DNA of 17,978 bases from JBBTSB01 sp964355775 (GCA_964355775.1 CAYHEP010000018.1:1-17978), one strand, 5' to 3'. Positions 1 to 7,463 are shown, numbered from the stretch's first letter. The notes: generated by a model from the letters alone, not told the origin. Numbers and translations are program-made.

Positions 1-58
1 TACAATTTCATAATCAACATCACAAAGTGTTACCGATGTACCCTGCCAGTACACTACT

Positions 59-87
59 TTGCAGTGTTGTGGTGATTATGCTATTCT
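59..87 (+). promoter_or_regulatory. Promoter of guaB (TTGCAG / 17 nt / TATTCT, extended -10)
   Basis: TTGCAG at 59-64, a 17-nt spacer and TATTCT at 82-87, preceded by TGc (79-81) as in an extended -10. The guaB ATG at 93 follows the -10 hexamer after only 5 nt, so transcription would begin at or next to the start codon. No Shine-Dalgarno sequence is visible, which fits a leaderless message. Predicted from motif and spacing only. Confidence 0.5.
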
Positions 88-92
88 TATTT

Positions 93-1160
93 ATGGGGAT
101 ACCTCTTAAACTGACTTATGGAGATGTGTTACTCGAACCTCGATTCAGTAAAATTGAACCGAGGCATGTTAGTACAGAAACGAGTCTGTGCGGATTTTCT
201 CTAAAGATACCTATCTTGAGCGCCGCAATGGACACGCTGACAGGTCGCGACATGGCGTTGGCCCTGGGAGCGCAGGGAGGTCTGGGTGTTGTTCATAAAT
301 CTATGAGCATCAAGGAACAAACCTCTATCATTGCGGAGGTTGTCGCCGCCGGATATGTTTCGGGCGCAGCGATAGGGGCGAACGCAGAAGCTCTTGAAAG
401 AGTTGAAAGTTTGGTTAAGGTCGGGTGTAACATCATATTTATTGACTCGGCGCACGGTCATTCGAAAAATGTTATTGAAACAGCCAAGAAATTACGGGTG
501 AGGTTTCCAAAAGTAAAGCTTGTCGTTGGCAATATAGTGACGAAGGAAGCAGCAAAAGATATGCTAAAGATTGGCGTTGATGGCGTGAAAGTCGGCATCG
601 GGCCCGCAACGATCTGCACAACGCGAATAGTCGCCGGAATCGGCATGCCACAATTGAGTGCTGTCATGGATGTATCAGGGGCGCTTAAGGGTACGAATGT
701 CAGCCTGATTGCTGATGGAGGTGTGAATAATAGCGGGGATATCGTAAAAGCTCTTGCAGCCAGAGCGAATGCGGTGATGATTGGCGGACAATTGGCAGGA
801 ACCGACGAAGCCATCGGAAACATCATTACGAAGAACGGGAAGAAATATAAATCTTTTCGTGGCATGGGAAGTTTGGGGGCTATGACCGACGGATCAAGCG
901 AGCGCTATTTCCAGAATGGAGTTGCGGCTTCGAAGCTCGTTCCAGAAGGCGTAGAAGCTCTTGTTCCCTACAGAGGTTCTCTCGACAGTGTGCTCTCACA
1001 GCTTGTTGGTGGCATACGAGCAGGTATGGGATATATTGGTGCTTCAAGAGTGCCAGAGATACAAAAGCAAGCTCGATTTATCCAAATAACTTCAGCCGGC
1101 ATCCGCGAATCCCATCCGCACGATCTGGCAGAATACAAATCAGCTCCCAATTACGAATAA
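93..1160 (+). CDS. guaB: IMP dehydrogenase, CBS-less form
   Basis: Oxidises IMP to XMP with NAD+, the committed step to GMP, in the cytoplasm. The 355-aa protein shows the N-terminal LTYGDVLLEP block (usually LTxDDVLL), the loop GIGPATICTTR around residues 168-178 with catalytic Cys175 (usually GPGSICTTR), the flap motif GSSERYFQ with its Arg-Tyr pair, VPEGVEALVPYRG, and the C-terminal ITSAGIRESHPHD. These flap and tail motifs separate it from GMP reductase. The two regulatory CBS domains (about 120 aa in typical IMPDH) are missing: residue 80 runs straight into GAAIGAN. The frame is open back to GTG 27, but ATG 93 matches family N-termini and sits directly downstream of a promoter. The purD start follows after 6 nt. 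Function is well supported; the loss of CBS domains suggests loss of nucleotide regulation. Confidence 0.9.
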   Translation: MGIPLKLTYGDVLLEPRFSKIEPRHVSTETSLCGFSLKIPILSAAMDTLTGRDMALALGAQGGLGVVHKSMSIKEQTSIIAEVVAAGYVSGAAIGANAEALERVESLVKVGCNIIFIDSAHGHSKNVIETAKKLRVRFPKVKLVVGNIVTKEAAKDMLKIGVDGVKVGIGPATICTTRIVAGIGMPQLSAVMDVSGALKGTNVSLIADGGVNNSGDIVKALAARANAVMIGGQLAGTDEAIGNIITKNGKKYKSFRGMGSLGAMTDGSSERYFQNGVAASKLVPEGVEALVPYRGSLDSVLSQLVGGIRAGMGYIGASRVPEIQKQARFIQITSAGIRESHPHDLAEYKSAPNYE

Positions 1161-1166
1161 TCTCGA

Positions 1167-2417
1167 ATGCTCATGGACAGATTCCTGCTACTCGGTAATC
1201 GTTCAATCCAACATTCGTTGGCAGCGAGATTAAAGAGTGAAGGTAGTGAAGTCCACGTATTTCCCGGTCAAAACTTCGGCGGATACGAGATAACAGTTGA
1301 CCCTGATGTTGATAATTACGATTGCATCGTTGTAGGATCGTCTCGCTATTTTAGCGACGCTCTTGTCCAAAAGGCACTCAAGAGTCGCGCATGCGGGGTC
1401 TTTGGAGTTGATGGTAGAGCAGGATTGCTCGAATCCTCCAAGTCTTTTTTTGCCGATTTTGCACTTGAGAACAATATACGTGCGCCCGAATCTCGCGCAT
1501 TTATGGATTTTCAAGAAGCTTTGGATTTTGTAAGGTCTCACGAACCACCCTATGTGATAAAAGCAAATGGTCCTGCGCGAGGATGCGGAGTCGCAATTCT
1601 AAGTAACATCACAGAGGCGCAAGAGGATTTGCATAGGAAATTAGTAGACAAGCAATCTCCGTATTTTTCAGGTGGGGTGACTATTGAGCAGTATGTTCAT
1701 GGGTTTGAAGTGGCCGTGAACGTATTGATTGATGATAGAAGCTTTGTGATCCTGCCACCGACTAAGCCCTATAAGCGCCGTAACGATAATGACGTTGGTC
1801 CAAACACTGCCGGAATGGGGTCAGTGAGTCCTGTCTCACTGAATGCCGATTTCTATCGCGAATTAGAGAACGGTATTATTATGCCCACCATGAAAGCTAT
1901 CAGATCCAAGGAATGGTATTTCAGGGGTTGTCTTTTCATGAACCTAATGCTCAATGACGAGGGTATCCATGTTCTTGAATTCAACTGTCGCATGGGAGAC
2001 CCCGCGATGCTTGTTAACATCGAGCTTCTCGAGTCTTCGCTTACTGACTTATTGTTACTCGTGGCGCAGAGCAGGCTTTCAGAGGCGACAGTCATTTTCA
2101 AAAATGGCTTTGCATTAGCGACAACAATCGTAAGTGCTAGATATCCTGATGCAATGGACGAGGCAGGGCCTTTCGTATTGCCGGTAACAGACCCGAAAAG
2201 CAGGTTATTCATCGCTGGCCTCCATTCGACCCAAGGAGGCTTGTTTTCCAATAATGGCGTTATCGGATGCGCTGTGGCATACGACATTTCGCTCGAAGTA
2301 GCGAAATCCAGGTCACTTGGATTGGCTCGCGCGTTTATGAGTTCACATCCTACTGTCTCGCTCCATATGAGAAGCGATATCGGTGATTCGATAGAAGTAC
2401 CTCGGCGATTTTTTTAA
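1167..2417 (+). CDS. purD: Phosphoribosylamine-glycine ligase (GARS), ATP-grasp
   Basis: Joins glycine to 5-phosphoribosylamine using ATP, the second step of de novo purine synthesis. The 416-aa protein has family length. Recognisable blocks are an SKSFFADFALENNI segment, YVIKANGPARGCGV (P-loop-like ATP-grasp strand, normally VIKADGLAAGKGV), VTIEQYVHGFEVAVNVL, KRRNDNDVGPNTAGMGSVSP (normally DGDTGPNTGGMG) and LEFNCRMGDP with metal-binding Glu/Asn. The N-terminal GxGGREHA motif is replaced by LLLGNRSIQHSLAA, so the PRA-binding end is divergent. ATG 1167 is chosen; ATG 1173 is an in-frame alternative, and neither has a clear ribosome site. It lies 6 nt after guaB, probably cotranscribed. The divergence leaves some doubt about exact substrate use. 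Confidence 0.85.
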   Translation: MLMDRFLLLGNRSIQHSLAARLKSEGSEVHVFPGQNFGGYEITVDPDVDNYDCIVVGSSRYFSDALVQKALKSRACGVFGVDGRAGLLESSKSFFADFALENNIRAPESRAFMDFQEALDFVRSHEPPYVIKANGPARGCGVAILSNITEAQEDLHRKLVDKQSPYFSGGVTIEQYVHGFEVAVNVLIDDRSFVILPPTKPYKRRNDNDVGPNTAGMGSVSPVSLNADFYRELENGIIMPTMKAIRSKEWYFRGCLFMNLMLNDEGIHVLEFNCRMGDPAMLVNIELLESSLTDLLLLVAQSRLSEATVIFKNGFALATTIVSARYPDAMDEAGPFVLPVTDPKSRLFIAGLHSTQGGLFSNNGVIGCAVAYDISLEVAKSRSLGLARAFMSSHPTVSLHMRSDIGDSIEVPRRFF

Positions 2418-2441
2418 GTATCTTTCATTTTCCATTCAATT

Positions 2442-2456
2442 TGATAGGATAGACTC
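2442..2456 (+). promoter_or_regulatory. Extended -10 promoter of prfB, leaderless arrangement
   Basis: TGaTAGGAT (2442-2450) is an extended -10, followed by exactly 6 nt (AGACTC) and the prfB ATG at 2457. No convincing -35 or Shine-Dalgarno is visible. The spacing places the expected transcription start on the A of ATG. It marks the beginning of the prfB-ftsE-ftsX-purH unit. Confidence 0.45.
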
Positions 2457-3468
2457 ATGCCATCTCCGCGCGATATGCTCGCTGAAATGCAGTCGAAACT
2501 CCCGGCAATCCGGGAGAGGCTTTGACTTGGACGGATCTCGGGCACGAATAGCCGATATTGAGCTTGCGATGCAGGCGGCTGATTTTTGGGTGGATCATAT
2601 CAAAGCGGGACAAACCGCCAAGGAACTCGACGGACTGAAAGAAGAGGTGGCTTTTTGGGAGCATTTTGAAGAAAAACTGCAAACTGCCGACGATGTCTCT
2701 ATGGCGGGACTGAAAAAGCAGTTTGACAAGCAGTACGTCGCGATCTTTCTTTCGGGACCTTACGACCGCAACAACGTGGTGCTGACGGTGCATTCGGGCG
2801 CTGGGGGAGAGGATGCGTCGGATTGGGCGGGCATGCTGTTTGCAATGTACCGAAAGTATTGCGAACGTGCTGGGTTTGATTTTTTGATACTCAATGATTT
2901 GACAGCGGAAATTACCGGACGCTATGCATACGGATATTTGAAAGGTGAGGCGGGTGTCCATCGGCTGGTGCGCATATCGCCCTACGATGCCGCGGCGCGA
3001 AGACATACGTCGTTTGCACTCGTTGAAATACTTCCTGACATCGAAGATGGTAAGATTGAGATCAAGACCGAGGATTTGCGCGTGGATACGTTCCGATCAT
3101 CGGGTCCCGGCGGTCAAAATGTCAACAAACTCGAAACCGCCGTTCGTGTCACGCACATCCCGACCAACACGGTCGTAGCCGTACAGTCGGAGCGGTCGCA
3201 GGCGCAGAACAAAGAAAAAGCACTGCATGTGCTACAATCAAAGTTAGCCAAGCTCTTGGAAGAGCATCAAGCAAAGGAATTGTCCGACTTGCGTGGGAAA
3301 ATAAAAGATCAGTCCATAGAGTGGGGGAACCAGATCCGTTCCTACGTTCTCAATCCCTACAAGTCTGTTAAAGATCACCGAACTGCGGTAGAATCAAGTC
3401 AGCCTGACAATGTATTACAAGGAGAGCTGGACGAGTTTATTTCCGCTGAAATCACCAAGCATGATTGA
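2457..3468 (+). CDS. prfB: Peptide chain release factor 2 with programmed +1 frameshift
   Basis: Recognises UAA and UGA in the ribosomal A site and triggers peptide release. The gene opens at ATG 2457, reads 22 codons and meets TGA at 2523-2525 in the classic context CTT-TGA-C, preceded by the purine-rich GGGAGAGG that acts as internal Shine-Dalgarno. Skipping one base continues with GAC at 2524 in the long frame, giving about 336 aa, the normal RF2 length. The junction RERL-DLDG matches the RGYL-DYDA junction of E. coli RF2. GGQ is at residues 218-220 (SSGPGGQNVNK). The codon-recognition tripeptide, normally SPF, reads SPY at 174-176 within a conserved HRLVRxSPxD...RRHTSF block. The last 8 nt overlap the ftsE start. 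Annotation tools may truncate this gene to a start at TTG 2527. Confidence 0.95.
2512..2526 (+). promoter_or_regulatory. RF2 autoregulatory +1 frameshift site
   Basis: The sequence GGGAGAGG directly followed by CTTTGAC is the known prfB recoding signal: when RF2 is scarce the ribosome pauses on UGA at 2523-2525, slips on CUU and continues in the +1 frame. Here the Shine-Dalgarno-like purines abut the CTT with little or no gap, compared with 3 nt in E. coli. Confidence 0.9.
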
Positions 3469-4144
3469 ATTTACAGGAGTACGTAAAATCTATCCGCCAA
3501 ACGAGGTTGTCGTGGACAATGTGTCGTTGCATATCAAAAAAGGGGAATTTGTGTCGCTGGTGGGATTGTCGGGAGCGGGCAAATCCACCATGCTTCGCTT
3601 GTTGACACACGAACTACGCCCAGATGCCGGTACGATCGTCGTGGACGAAACCGACTTAGATACGATCGCTGATAAAGATGTGCCGTATTTTCGCCGGAAG
3701 TTTGGGACGATTTACCAAGATTTTAAATTGCTGACAAATAGAACCGCGTTTGAAAATGTGGCTTTTGCCATGGAAGTGTCGGATGCGAGCACCGATGAGA
3801 TCGCCCGTGATGTTCCGCAAATTCTTTCGATTGTGGGACTTTCCGACAAGGCAAGCAATTTTCCCCATCAATTGTCAGGAGGGGAGCAACAGCGGCTTGC
3901 AATCGCACGCGCCATGATCCATCGTCCTAAGATATTGCTTGCGGACGAGCCGACGGGAAATCTCGATTTGGTGAACTCCTACGATGTGGTAAAATTACTG
4001 ATGAAGATCAATGAGTTTGGCACCACGGTGGTGTTGGCCACACACGATACCAATATCGTTAACACGATCGGTCGTCGTGTGGTTACTATGGAAAAGGGCA
4101 AGATCGTACGTGATCAGCTCGATGACGGGCGATACATCATATGA
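3461..4144 (+). CDS. ftsE: Cell division ATP-binding protein FtsE
   Basis: ATPase half of the FtsEX complex, which controls peptidoglycan hydrolases at the division septum. It acts on the cytoplasmic face of the membrane. The 227-aa protein has Walker A GLSGAGKST (residues 35-43), a Q-loop in TIYQDFKLL, ABC signature LSGGEQQR (138-145), Walker B ILLADEP (158-164) with the FtsE-typical DEPTGNLD, and the switch His in LATHD. The start ATG 3461 gives the family N-terminus MIEFTGVRKIY and overlaps the prfB end by 8 nt; the frame is open upstream to 3410, but that extension is only prfB read out of frame. ftsX follows 4 nt after the stop, so coupled translation is likely. Confidence 0.95.
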   Translation: MIEFTGVRKIYPPNEVVVDNVSLHIKKGEFVSLVGLSGAGKSTMLRLLTHELRPDAGTIVVDETDLDTIADKDVPYFRRKFGTIYQDFKLLTNRTAFENVAFAMEVSDASTDEIARDVPQILSIVGLSDKASNFPHQLSGGEQQRLAIARAMIHRPKILLADEPTGNLDLVNSYDVVKLLMKINEFGTTVVLATHDTNIVNTIGRRVVTMEKGKIVRDQLDDGRYII

Positions 4145-4148
4145 ATCA

Positions 4149-5054
4149 ATGAACAAACACAATTTCAAACGATTGCTGTTGGCGGGATGGACCAATTTTA
4201 CCCGCAATACCTACTTGAGCGTCGCCGTGACGGGCGTCATGTCGCTGACCCTGTTGTTGATTTTAGGACTCATGTCGTTCCAGTTTTTGACGTCGAGTTT
4301 GGTGACAAGCCTCGAAGACAAGCTGGACATCAGCGTCTATTTTAAAACAGAGGCTCCCGATGACCAGGCGTTGTCCGTCAAGTCTGATCTCGAAAAATTG
4401 CCCGAAGTCTCAAGCGTCGTATATATTTCACGCGAGCAAGTGCTGGTGGATTTTCGAAGCGATCATGCTGATGAGCCTACAACATTACAAGCGTTGGATG
4501 AGCTCGACGACAATCCGTTTGGAGCAACACTCAATATTCGTGCGAAAGACGCGCAACAGTATTCAGCCATCACGACATTCGTGGAACACAGCAGATATAG
4601 GGAGCAAATGCGTGATATCCAAAACAATCAGGAAGTCATTAAGCGCATCAATTCACTTACCACAGGTTTGCGCACGTGGGGGTTTGTCGTGACGCTCATC
4701 ATCGCTTTGATAGCGATCCTGATCACCTTTAATACCATCCGTCTGACCATTTACAATCAAAAACAGGAGATTGAAATCATGCGCTTGGTAGGCGCATCAA
4801 ACTGGCAAATCCGAGGACCGTACCTGACCGAAGGCGGGATGTACGGGCTGTTTTCCACCGTGATTTCGTTGCTGATTTTTTATCCCGTGCTCTACCATAT
4901 TTCCGGTAAAATGTCCTCGTTCATTCCCGACGTAAACCTGTTCCATTATTTCGCCCGCAACAGCTGGCAGTTTATCCTCATCACGCTGGTCATCGGACTT
5001 GCGCTCGGCATACTTTCCAGTATCATAGCGATCAGGAAGCATTTGAAGATATAA
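4149..5054 (+). CDS. ftsX: Cell division protein FtsX (permease-like)
   Basis: Membrane half of FtsEX, passing ATP-driven movement of FtsE to cell-wall hydrolases outside the cell. The 301-aa protein has the FtsX layout: a short cytoplasmic N-terminus, a first membrane segment (LSVAVTGVMSLTLLLILGL), an extracytoplasmic domain of about 130 residues (DKLDISVYFK onward), then three more membrane segments, with the hallmark QEIEIMRLVGAS just after the second. Start ATG 4149 lies 4 nt beyond the ftsE stop and gives MNKHNFKRLLLAGWTNFTRN, a normal FtsX N-terminus; the longer open frame from 4011 is ftsE out of frame. The gene ends 6 nt before purH. Confidence 0.93.
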   Translation: MNKHNFKRLLLAGWTNFTRNTYLSVAVTGVMSLTLLLILGLMSFQFLTSSLVTSLEDKLDISVYFKTEAPDDQALSVKSDLEKLPEVSSVVYISREQVLVDFRSDHADEPTTLQALDELDDNPFGATLNIRAKDAQQYSAITTFVEHSRYREQMRDIQNNQEVIKRINSLTTGLRTWGFVVTLIIALIAILITFNTIRLTIYNQKQEIEIMRLVGASNWQIRGPYLTEGGMYGLFSTVISLLIFYPVLYHISGKMSSFIPDVNLFHYFARNSWQFILITLVIGLALGILSSIIAIRKHLKI

Positions 5055-5060
5055 GCTACT

Positions 5061-6548
5061 ATGCAGGCATTTATCTCGGTATACAACAAAGCGGGCATCG
5101 CCGAATTTGCGCGGGAATTGCGCAGGCTGGGGTACGATATCATCGCGTCGGGTGGGACGGCAAAGCATCTCAAGGAGGCCGAGGTACCGGTCACGGAGCT
5201 TGCCAAGCTCATCGGGGCGGGGGATATGTTGCATCACAAAGTCGTAACGCTTGATCGCAAGTTTCATGCGATGTTGTTGGCCGATGAAAGTCCGGAAGAA
5301 GTGGCGGAACTCAAAAAGCTCGGCGTGCCACGGATTGATCTGATTTGCGGCGATTTTTATCCGCAAAATGGAGGCACCCGCCACGAGGCTGGCGGGTCCG
5401 CCAGTGCAGTAGCGGAAACCGACATCGGGGGTCCTACTATGATTCGTGCGGCGACCAAAGGCAAGCGAATCGTGCTGTGCGATGCCGACGACCGTGCAAA
5501 AGTAATCTCGGCAATCAAAAACGGAAGTATCGAGAAACTCAAGCAGCAGCTTTGGGCAAGGGCCGAAAACAGCGTAGCTGACTACGTGCGCGAATCCGCA
5601 CAAAAATATTTTCCTCAAATTCCGGTAAAATATGGAGAGAATCGCTGGCAGACGGATGCGTCGCTCTATGTAACGGAATTTGATGATCCATTTTCTCCCG
5701 ACCGATTTATCGTGAAAGAGGGGACTGATCGGAGCTATATCAACTTCACCGACATTGATCGTTTGCTCCAATCGGCTACGCACATCGCGGCTGGCTTTAA
5801 AAAGAACTTTGACAAACTTCCTGCTATTGCCATCGGCGCCAAGCATGGGAACTTGTGTGGTGCGGGAGTGGGAAAGGAAGCGCTCAAGAGAATGCTCAGT
5901 GGCGACCCGCAGGCAATTTCGGGGGGATGGGTATTGGTAAACTTTGCTATCAACAAAAAAGAGGCAAAGCTTTTGAAAGATGGGCGAATTCTTGATGGCG
6001 TGATCGCGCCGGCAGTGAGCGAAGAGGCCACGGAAATTCTCGCGCGAAAAAGCGGGAAATGCAGAATTGTCGTCAATCCAGCACTTGAGACCCATTTGGT
6101 GAACCTCGACGACCGCATGCGATTTCGCTATGTGCGTGGAGGATTTTTGGCCCAATCAAATTATACGTTCGTCCCCAAAATAAAAAACAAAGATTTGCTT
6201 CTTGCCTGGGCAGTCGGATCAACGTCCAATAGTAATACCATCACGTTGGTCAAAAACGGCATGATGATTGCAAATGCCACAGGACAGCAGTCCAGAGTTC
6301 TTGCGTGTCGGCTGGCGATCATGATAGCCAAAAACGCAAATCATGAGATCAAAGGCTCCGCCGCATACAGCGACAGCTTTTTCCCGTTTACAGACGGTCC
6401 AAAGGTACTTGTGGATAGTGGCATAAAAAGTCTATTTGTTACGTCAGGATCTATTCGAGACAAGGAAGTATTTGGCTATCTCAAAAAGCATAAAATCCGG
6501 ATAGTTACATTCCCGGATGAGCAAGCACGTGGATTTTATGCTCACTAG
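5061..6548 (+). CDS. purH: Divergent PurH: AICAR transformylase / IMP cyclohydrolase
   Basis: The last two steps of de novo purine synthesis (AICAR to FAICAR to IMP). 495 aa, both domains present. The N-terminal cyclohydrolase half has ISVYNKAGIAEFA, ASGGTAKHL and DIGGPTMIRAA. The C-terminal transformylase half has YGENRWQ (191-197), KHGNLCG (Lys261-His262 of the active-site KHTNPCG motif), SNTITLVKNG, GQQSRV and SDSFFPFTDG...GSIRDKEV. The usual RVKTLHPKxH motif of the cyclohydrolase site reads KVVTLDRKFH (60-69), so the Lys of VKT is Val and the following His is Asp. A palindromic repeat occupies codons 106-115 in a variable loop. The gene follows ftsX by 6 nt. Family assignment is firm; retention of cyclohydrolase activity is uncertain. 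Confidence 0.88.
   Translation: MQAFISVYNKAGIAEFARELRRLGYDIIASGGTAKHLKEAEVPVTELAKLIGAGDMLHHKVVTLDRKFHAMLLADESPEEVAELKKLGVPRIDLICGDFYPQNGGTRHEAGGSASAVAETDIGGPTMIRAATKGKRIVLCDADDRAKVISAIKNGSIEKLKQQLWARAENSVADYVRESAQKYFPQIPVKYGENRWQTDASLYVTEFDDPFSPDRFIVKEGTDRSYINFTDIDRLLQSATHIAAGFKKNFDKLPAIAIGAKHGNLCGAGVGKEALKRMLSGDPQAISGGWVLVNFAINKKEAKLLKDGRILDGVIAPAVSEEATEILARKSGKCRIVVNPALETHLVNLDDRMRFRYVRGGFLAQSNYTFVPKIKNKDLLLAWAVGSTSNSNTITLVKNGMMIANATGQQSRVLACRLAIMIAKNANHEIKGSAAYSDSFFPFTDGPKVLVDSGIKSLFVTSGSIRDKEVFGYLKKHKIRIVTFPDEQARGFYAH
5376..5404. repeat. Compound palindromic repeat inside purH
   Basis: Two overlapping inverted repeats: ACCCGCCA / TGGCGGGT (5376-5383 and 5390-5397, 6-nt loop), and CTGGCGG / CCGCCAG (5389-5395 and 5398-5404, 2-nt loop). 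They share an arm, so only one hairpin can form at a time. Read in the purH frame they encode TRHEAGGSAS. The GC-rich palindrome resembles dispersed repeats I associate with CPR genomes; copy number elsewhere cannot be seen here. Confidence 0.6.
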
Positions 6549-6574
6549 ATAGCAAGCATTATGTAGGTTGGAGT

Positions 6575-6605
6575 AAATATCATAGTAATGTTTACTATGA
6601 TATTT
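6575..6605. terminator. AT-rich 14-bp hairpin between convergent genes
   Basis: A perfect 14-bp stem (AAATATCATAGTAA at 6575-6588, its complement at 6592-6605) with loop TGT lies between the ends of purH and the minus-strand gene, and includes that gene's stop codon. It has no clear T-run on either side, so it may be a weak bidirectional terminator. It contains CATAGTAA and TTACTATG; CATAGTAA recurs at 7305-7312 upstream of the same minus-strand gene. Confidence 0.5.
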
Positions 6606-7278
6606 CTAGGTTAGACCCAATGCCATTAATCCACCCGGCGATTTGACGTGCGAGCATAGAGCTCGCTTTAACTCGTATCTTAAGTATGCTCTTGTGTGCT
6701 TTCTGGTGTTTTTGCTTTTTTCTTTTTTGGAGGTAGATTCTCGAGAACTTGTCTTTTGTTGTTTGAAGTATCGATGCCCAATGGCTAATGGAATTTTGTC
6801 TTGCATCTTCTGTTTTTTCAAAAAGAAAAATATCAAACAGAAAATCATCGTCGCTGAGTTTGCCAATTTGTTTGAGCCACATGACAAAGAATCGTATCAG
6901 CAGGGGATCAGAACTCATGAAGCTTACGCCCTTTTGCATGTCACTTTTATTTTTATGTTTCCAATACAACAGCAACCCCATGAGCCACAACTCGCGTTTT
7001 GAAATAGTGGTAAGTTCTTTTTCGGAGTCAGTTTGAATTTTAGTAATAACCTCGAAAGTCTTTTGCCTTTTTTTCTCTGCGCCTCGACGAGAACCTAAAA
7101 TTCGTTTTTGTCGGACTCGTTCGGCTTGCAGAGGGGAGAGTTTGAGACCCTTGAGCCAGAGTCCGAGGGTGGATTTTGGGATTGAAATGAAATCTCTGAT
7201 CTCCGAGTAGGAATATCCCTTTTTACGGAGGTCGATGGCGATACGTTTCGTGTCTTTTGGAGTCGCTGAAATTGTCAT
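6595..7278 (-). CDS. HTH protein with LAGLIDADG-like domain
   Basis: A 227-aa orphan gene on the strand opposite its neighbours. The N-terminal 60 residues contain a resolvase/transposase-type helix-turn-helix (DLRKKGYSYSEIRDFISIPKSTLGLWLKG), followed by a basic linker. The centre (MGLLLYWKHKNKS...VSFMSSDPLLIRFFVMWLKQIGKL) resembles a degenerate LAGLIDADG homing endonuclease fold; the acidic catalytic residue expected in this segment is not evident, as the position usually Glu/Asp after YW reads KHK. The C-terminus is strongly basic. Such proteins occur repeatedly in CPR genomes; their role is not established to my knowledge. It could be a repressor derived from a homing endonuclease or a selfish gene. 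The flanking CATAGTAA motifs could be its binding sites. Confidence 0.6.
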   Translation of the reverse strand: MTISATPKDTKRIAIDLRKKGYSYSEIRDFISIPKSTLGLWLKGLKLSPLQAERVRQKRILGSRRGAEKKRQKTFEVITKIQTDSEKELTTISKRELWLMGLLLYWKHKNKSDMQKGVSFMSSDPLLIRFFVMWLKQIGKLSDDDFLFDIFLFEKTEDARQNSISHWASILQTTKDKFSRIYLQKRKKQKHQKAHKSILKIRVKASSMLARQIAGWINGIGSNLEIS

Positions 7279-7304
7279 GGACTAGGCTACTATATGAATA
7301 CTAA

Positions 7305-7312
7305 CATAGTAA
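7305..7312. promoter_or_regulatory. CATAGTAA motif upstream of the HTH gene
   Basis: CATAGTAA lies 27 nt upstream of the minus-strand start at 7278; on that strand it reads TGTTACTATG and could also form an extended -10. The same octamer occurs in both orientations in the hairpin at the other end of the gene (6581-6588 and 6592-6599). A possible operator or element end. Confidence 0.3.
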
Positions 7313-7353
7313 CACCGTCCAGTATTCGTGTAAAATAAGCTTATCAACACCTG

Positions 7354-7381
7354 TTGCATTTGTTATATTATTTGATACACT
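7354..7381 (+). promoter_or_regulatory. Promoter of tRNA-Gln (TTGCAT / 16 nt / TACACT, extended -10)
   Basis: TTGCAT at 7354-7359, 16-nt spacer, TACACT at 7376-7381 preceded by TGa. The expected start lies 1-2 nt before the mature 5' end of the tRNA at 7390, so little or no 5' leader would need RNase P removal. Confidence 0.5.
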
Positions 7382-7389
7382 GTAAATAT

Positions 7390-7462
7390 TGGCGGGTAGT
7401 GTAATTGGTAACACGTTTGGCTCTGAACCAAAAGACTCCAGGTTCGATTCCTGGCCCGCCAG
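7390..7462 (+). tRNA. tRNA-Gln (anticodon CTG)
   Basis: A 73-nt cloverleaf: acceptor TGGCGGG pairs with CCCGCCA (7455-7461), anticodon stem TTTGG/CCAAA encloses the loop CTCTGAA with anticodon CTG at 7423-7425, and the T stem CCAGG/CCTGG encloses TTCGATT. The weak U1-A72 pair and discriminator G73 are normal for tRNA-Gln. The CCA end is not encoded (the next bases are CAT). It decodes CAG. The downstream GIY-YIG start codon follows after a single base. Confidence 0.95.
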
Positions 7463-7463
7463 C

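Noticed and set aside
27..92. GTG start with a hydrophobic N-terminus making guaB a membrane protein
   Set aside because: The stretch overlaps the predicted promoter, and ATG 93 gives the normal IMPDH N-terminus.
2523..2525. In-frame TGA in prfB as sign of UGA recoding (Gracilibacteria-type code) or a pseudogene
   Set aside because: The CTTTGAC context is the standard RF2 frameshift site, RF2 itself is present, and many genes here end in TGA.
4797..6155. 452-codon open frame on the minus strand
   Set aside because: Lies antisense to ftsX and purH, which have clear family motifs; the translation is Arg/His-rich with no recognisable domain. Shadow frame.
6643..7002. 119-codon plus-strand frame opposite the HTH gene
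   Set aside because: Low-complexity Phe/Leu/Cys-rich translation; the minus-strand frame has HTH and LAGLIDADG-like motifs, so this is a shadow.
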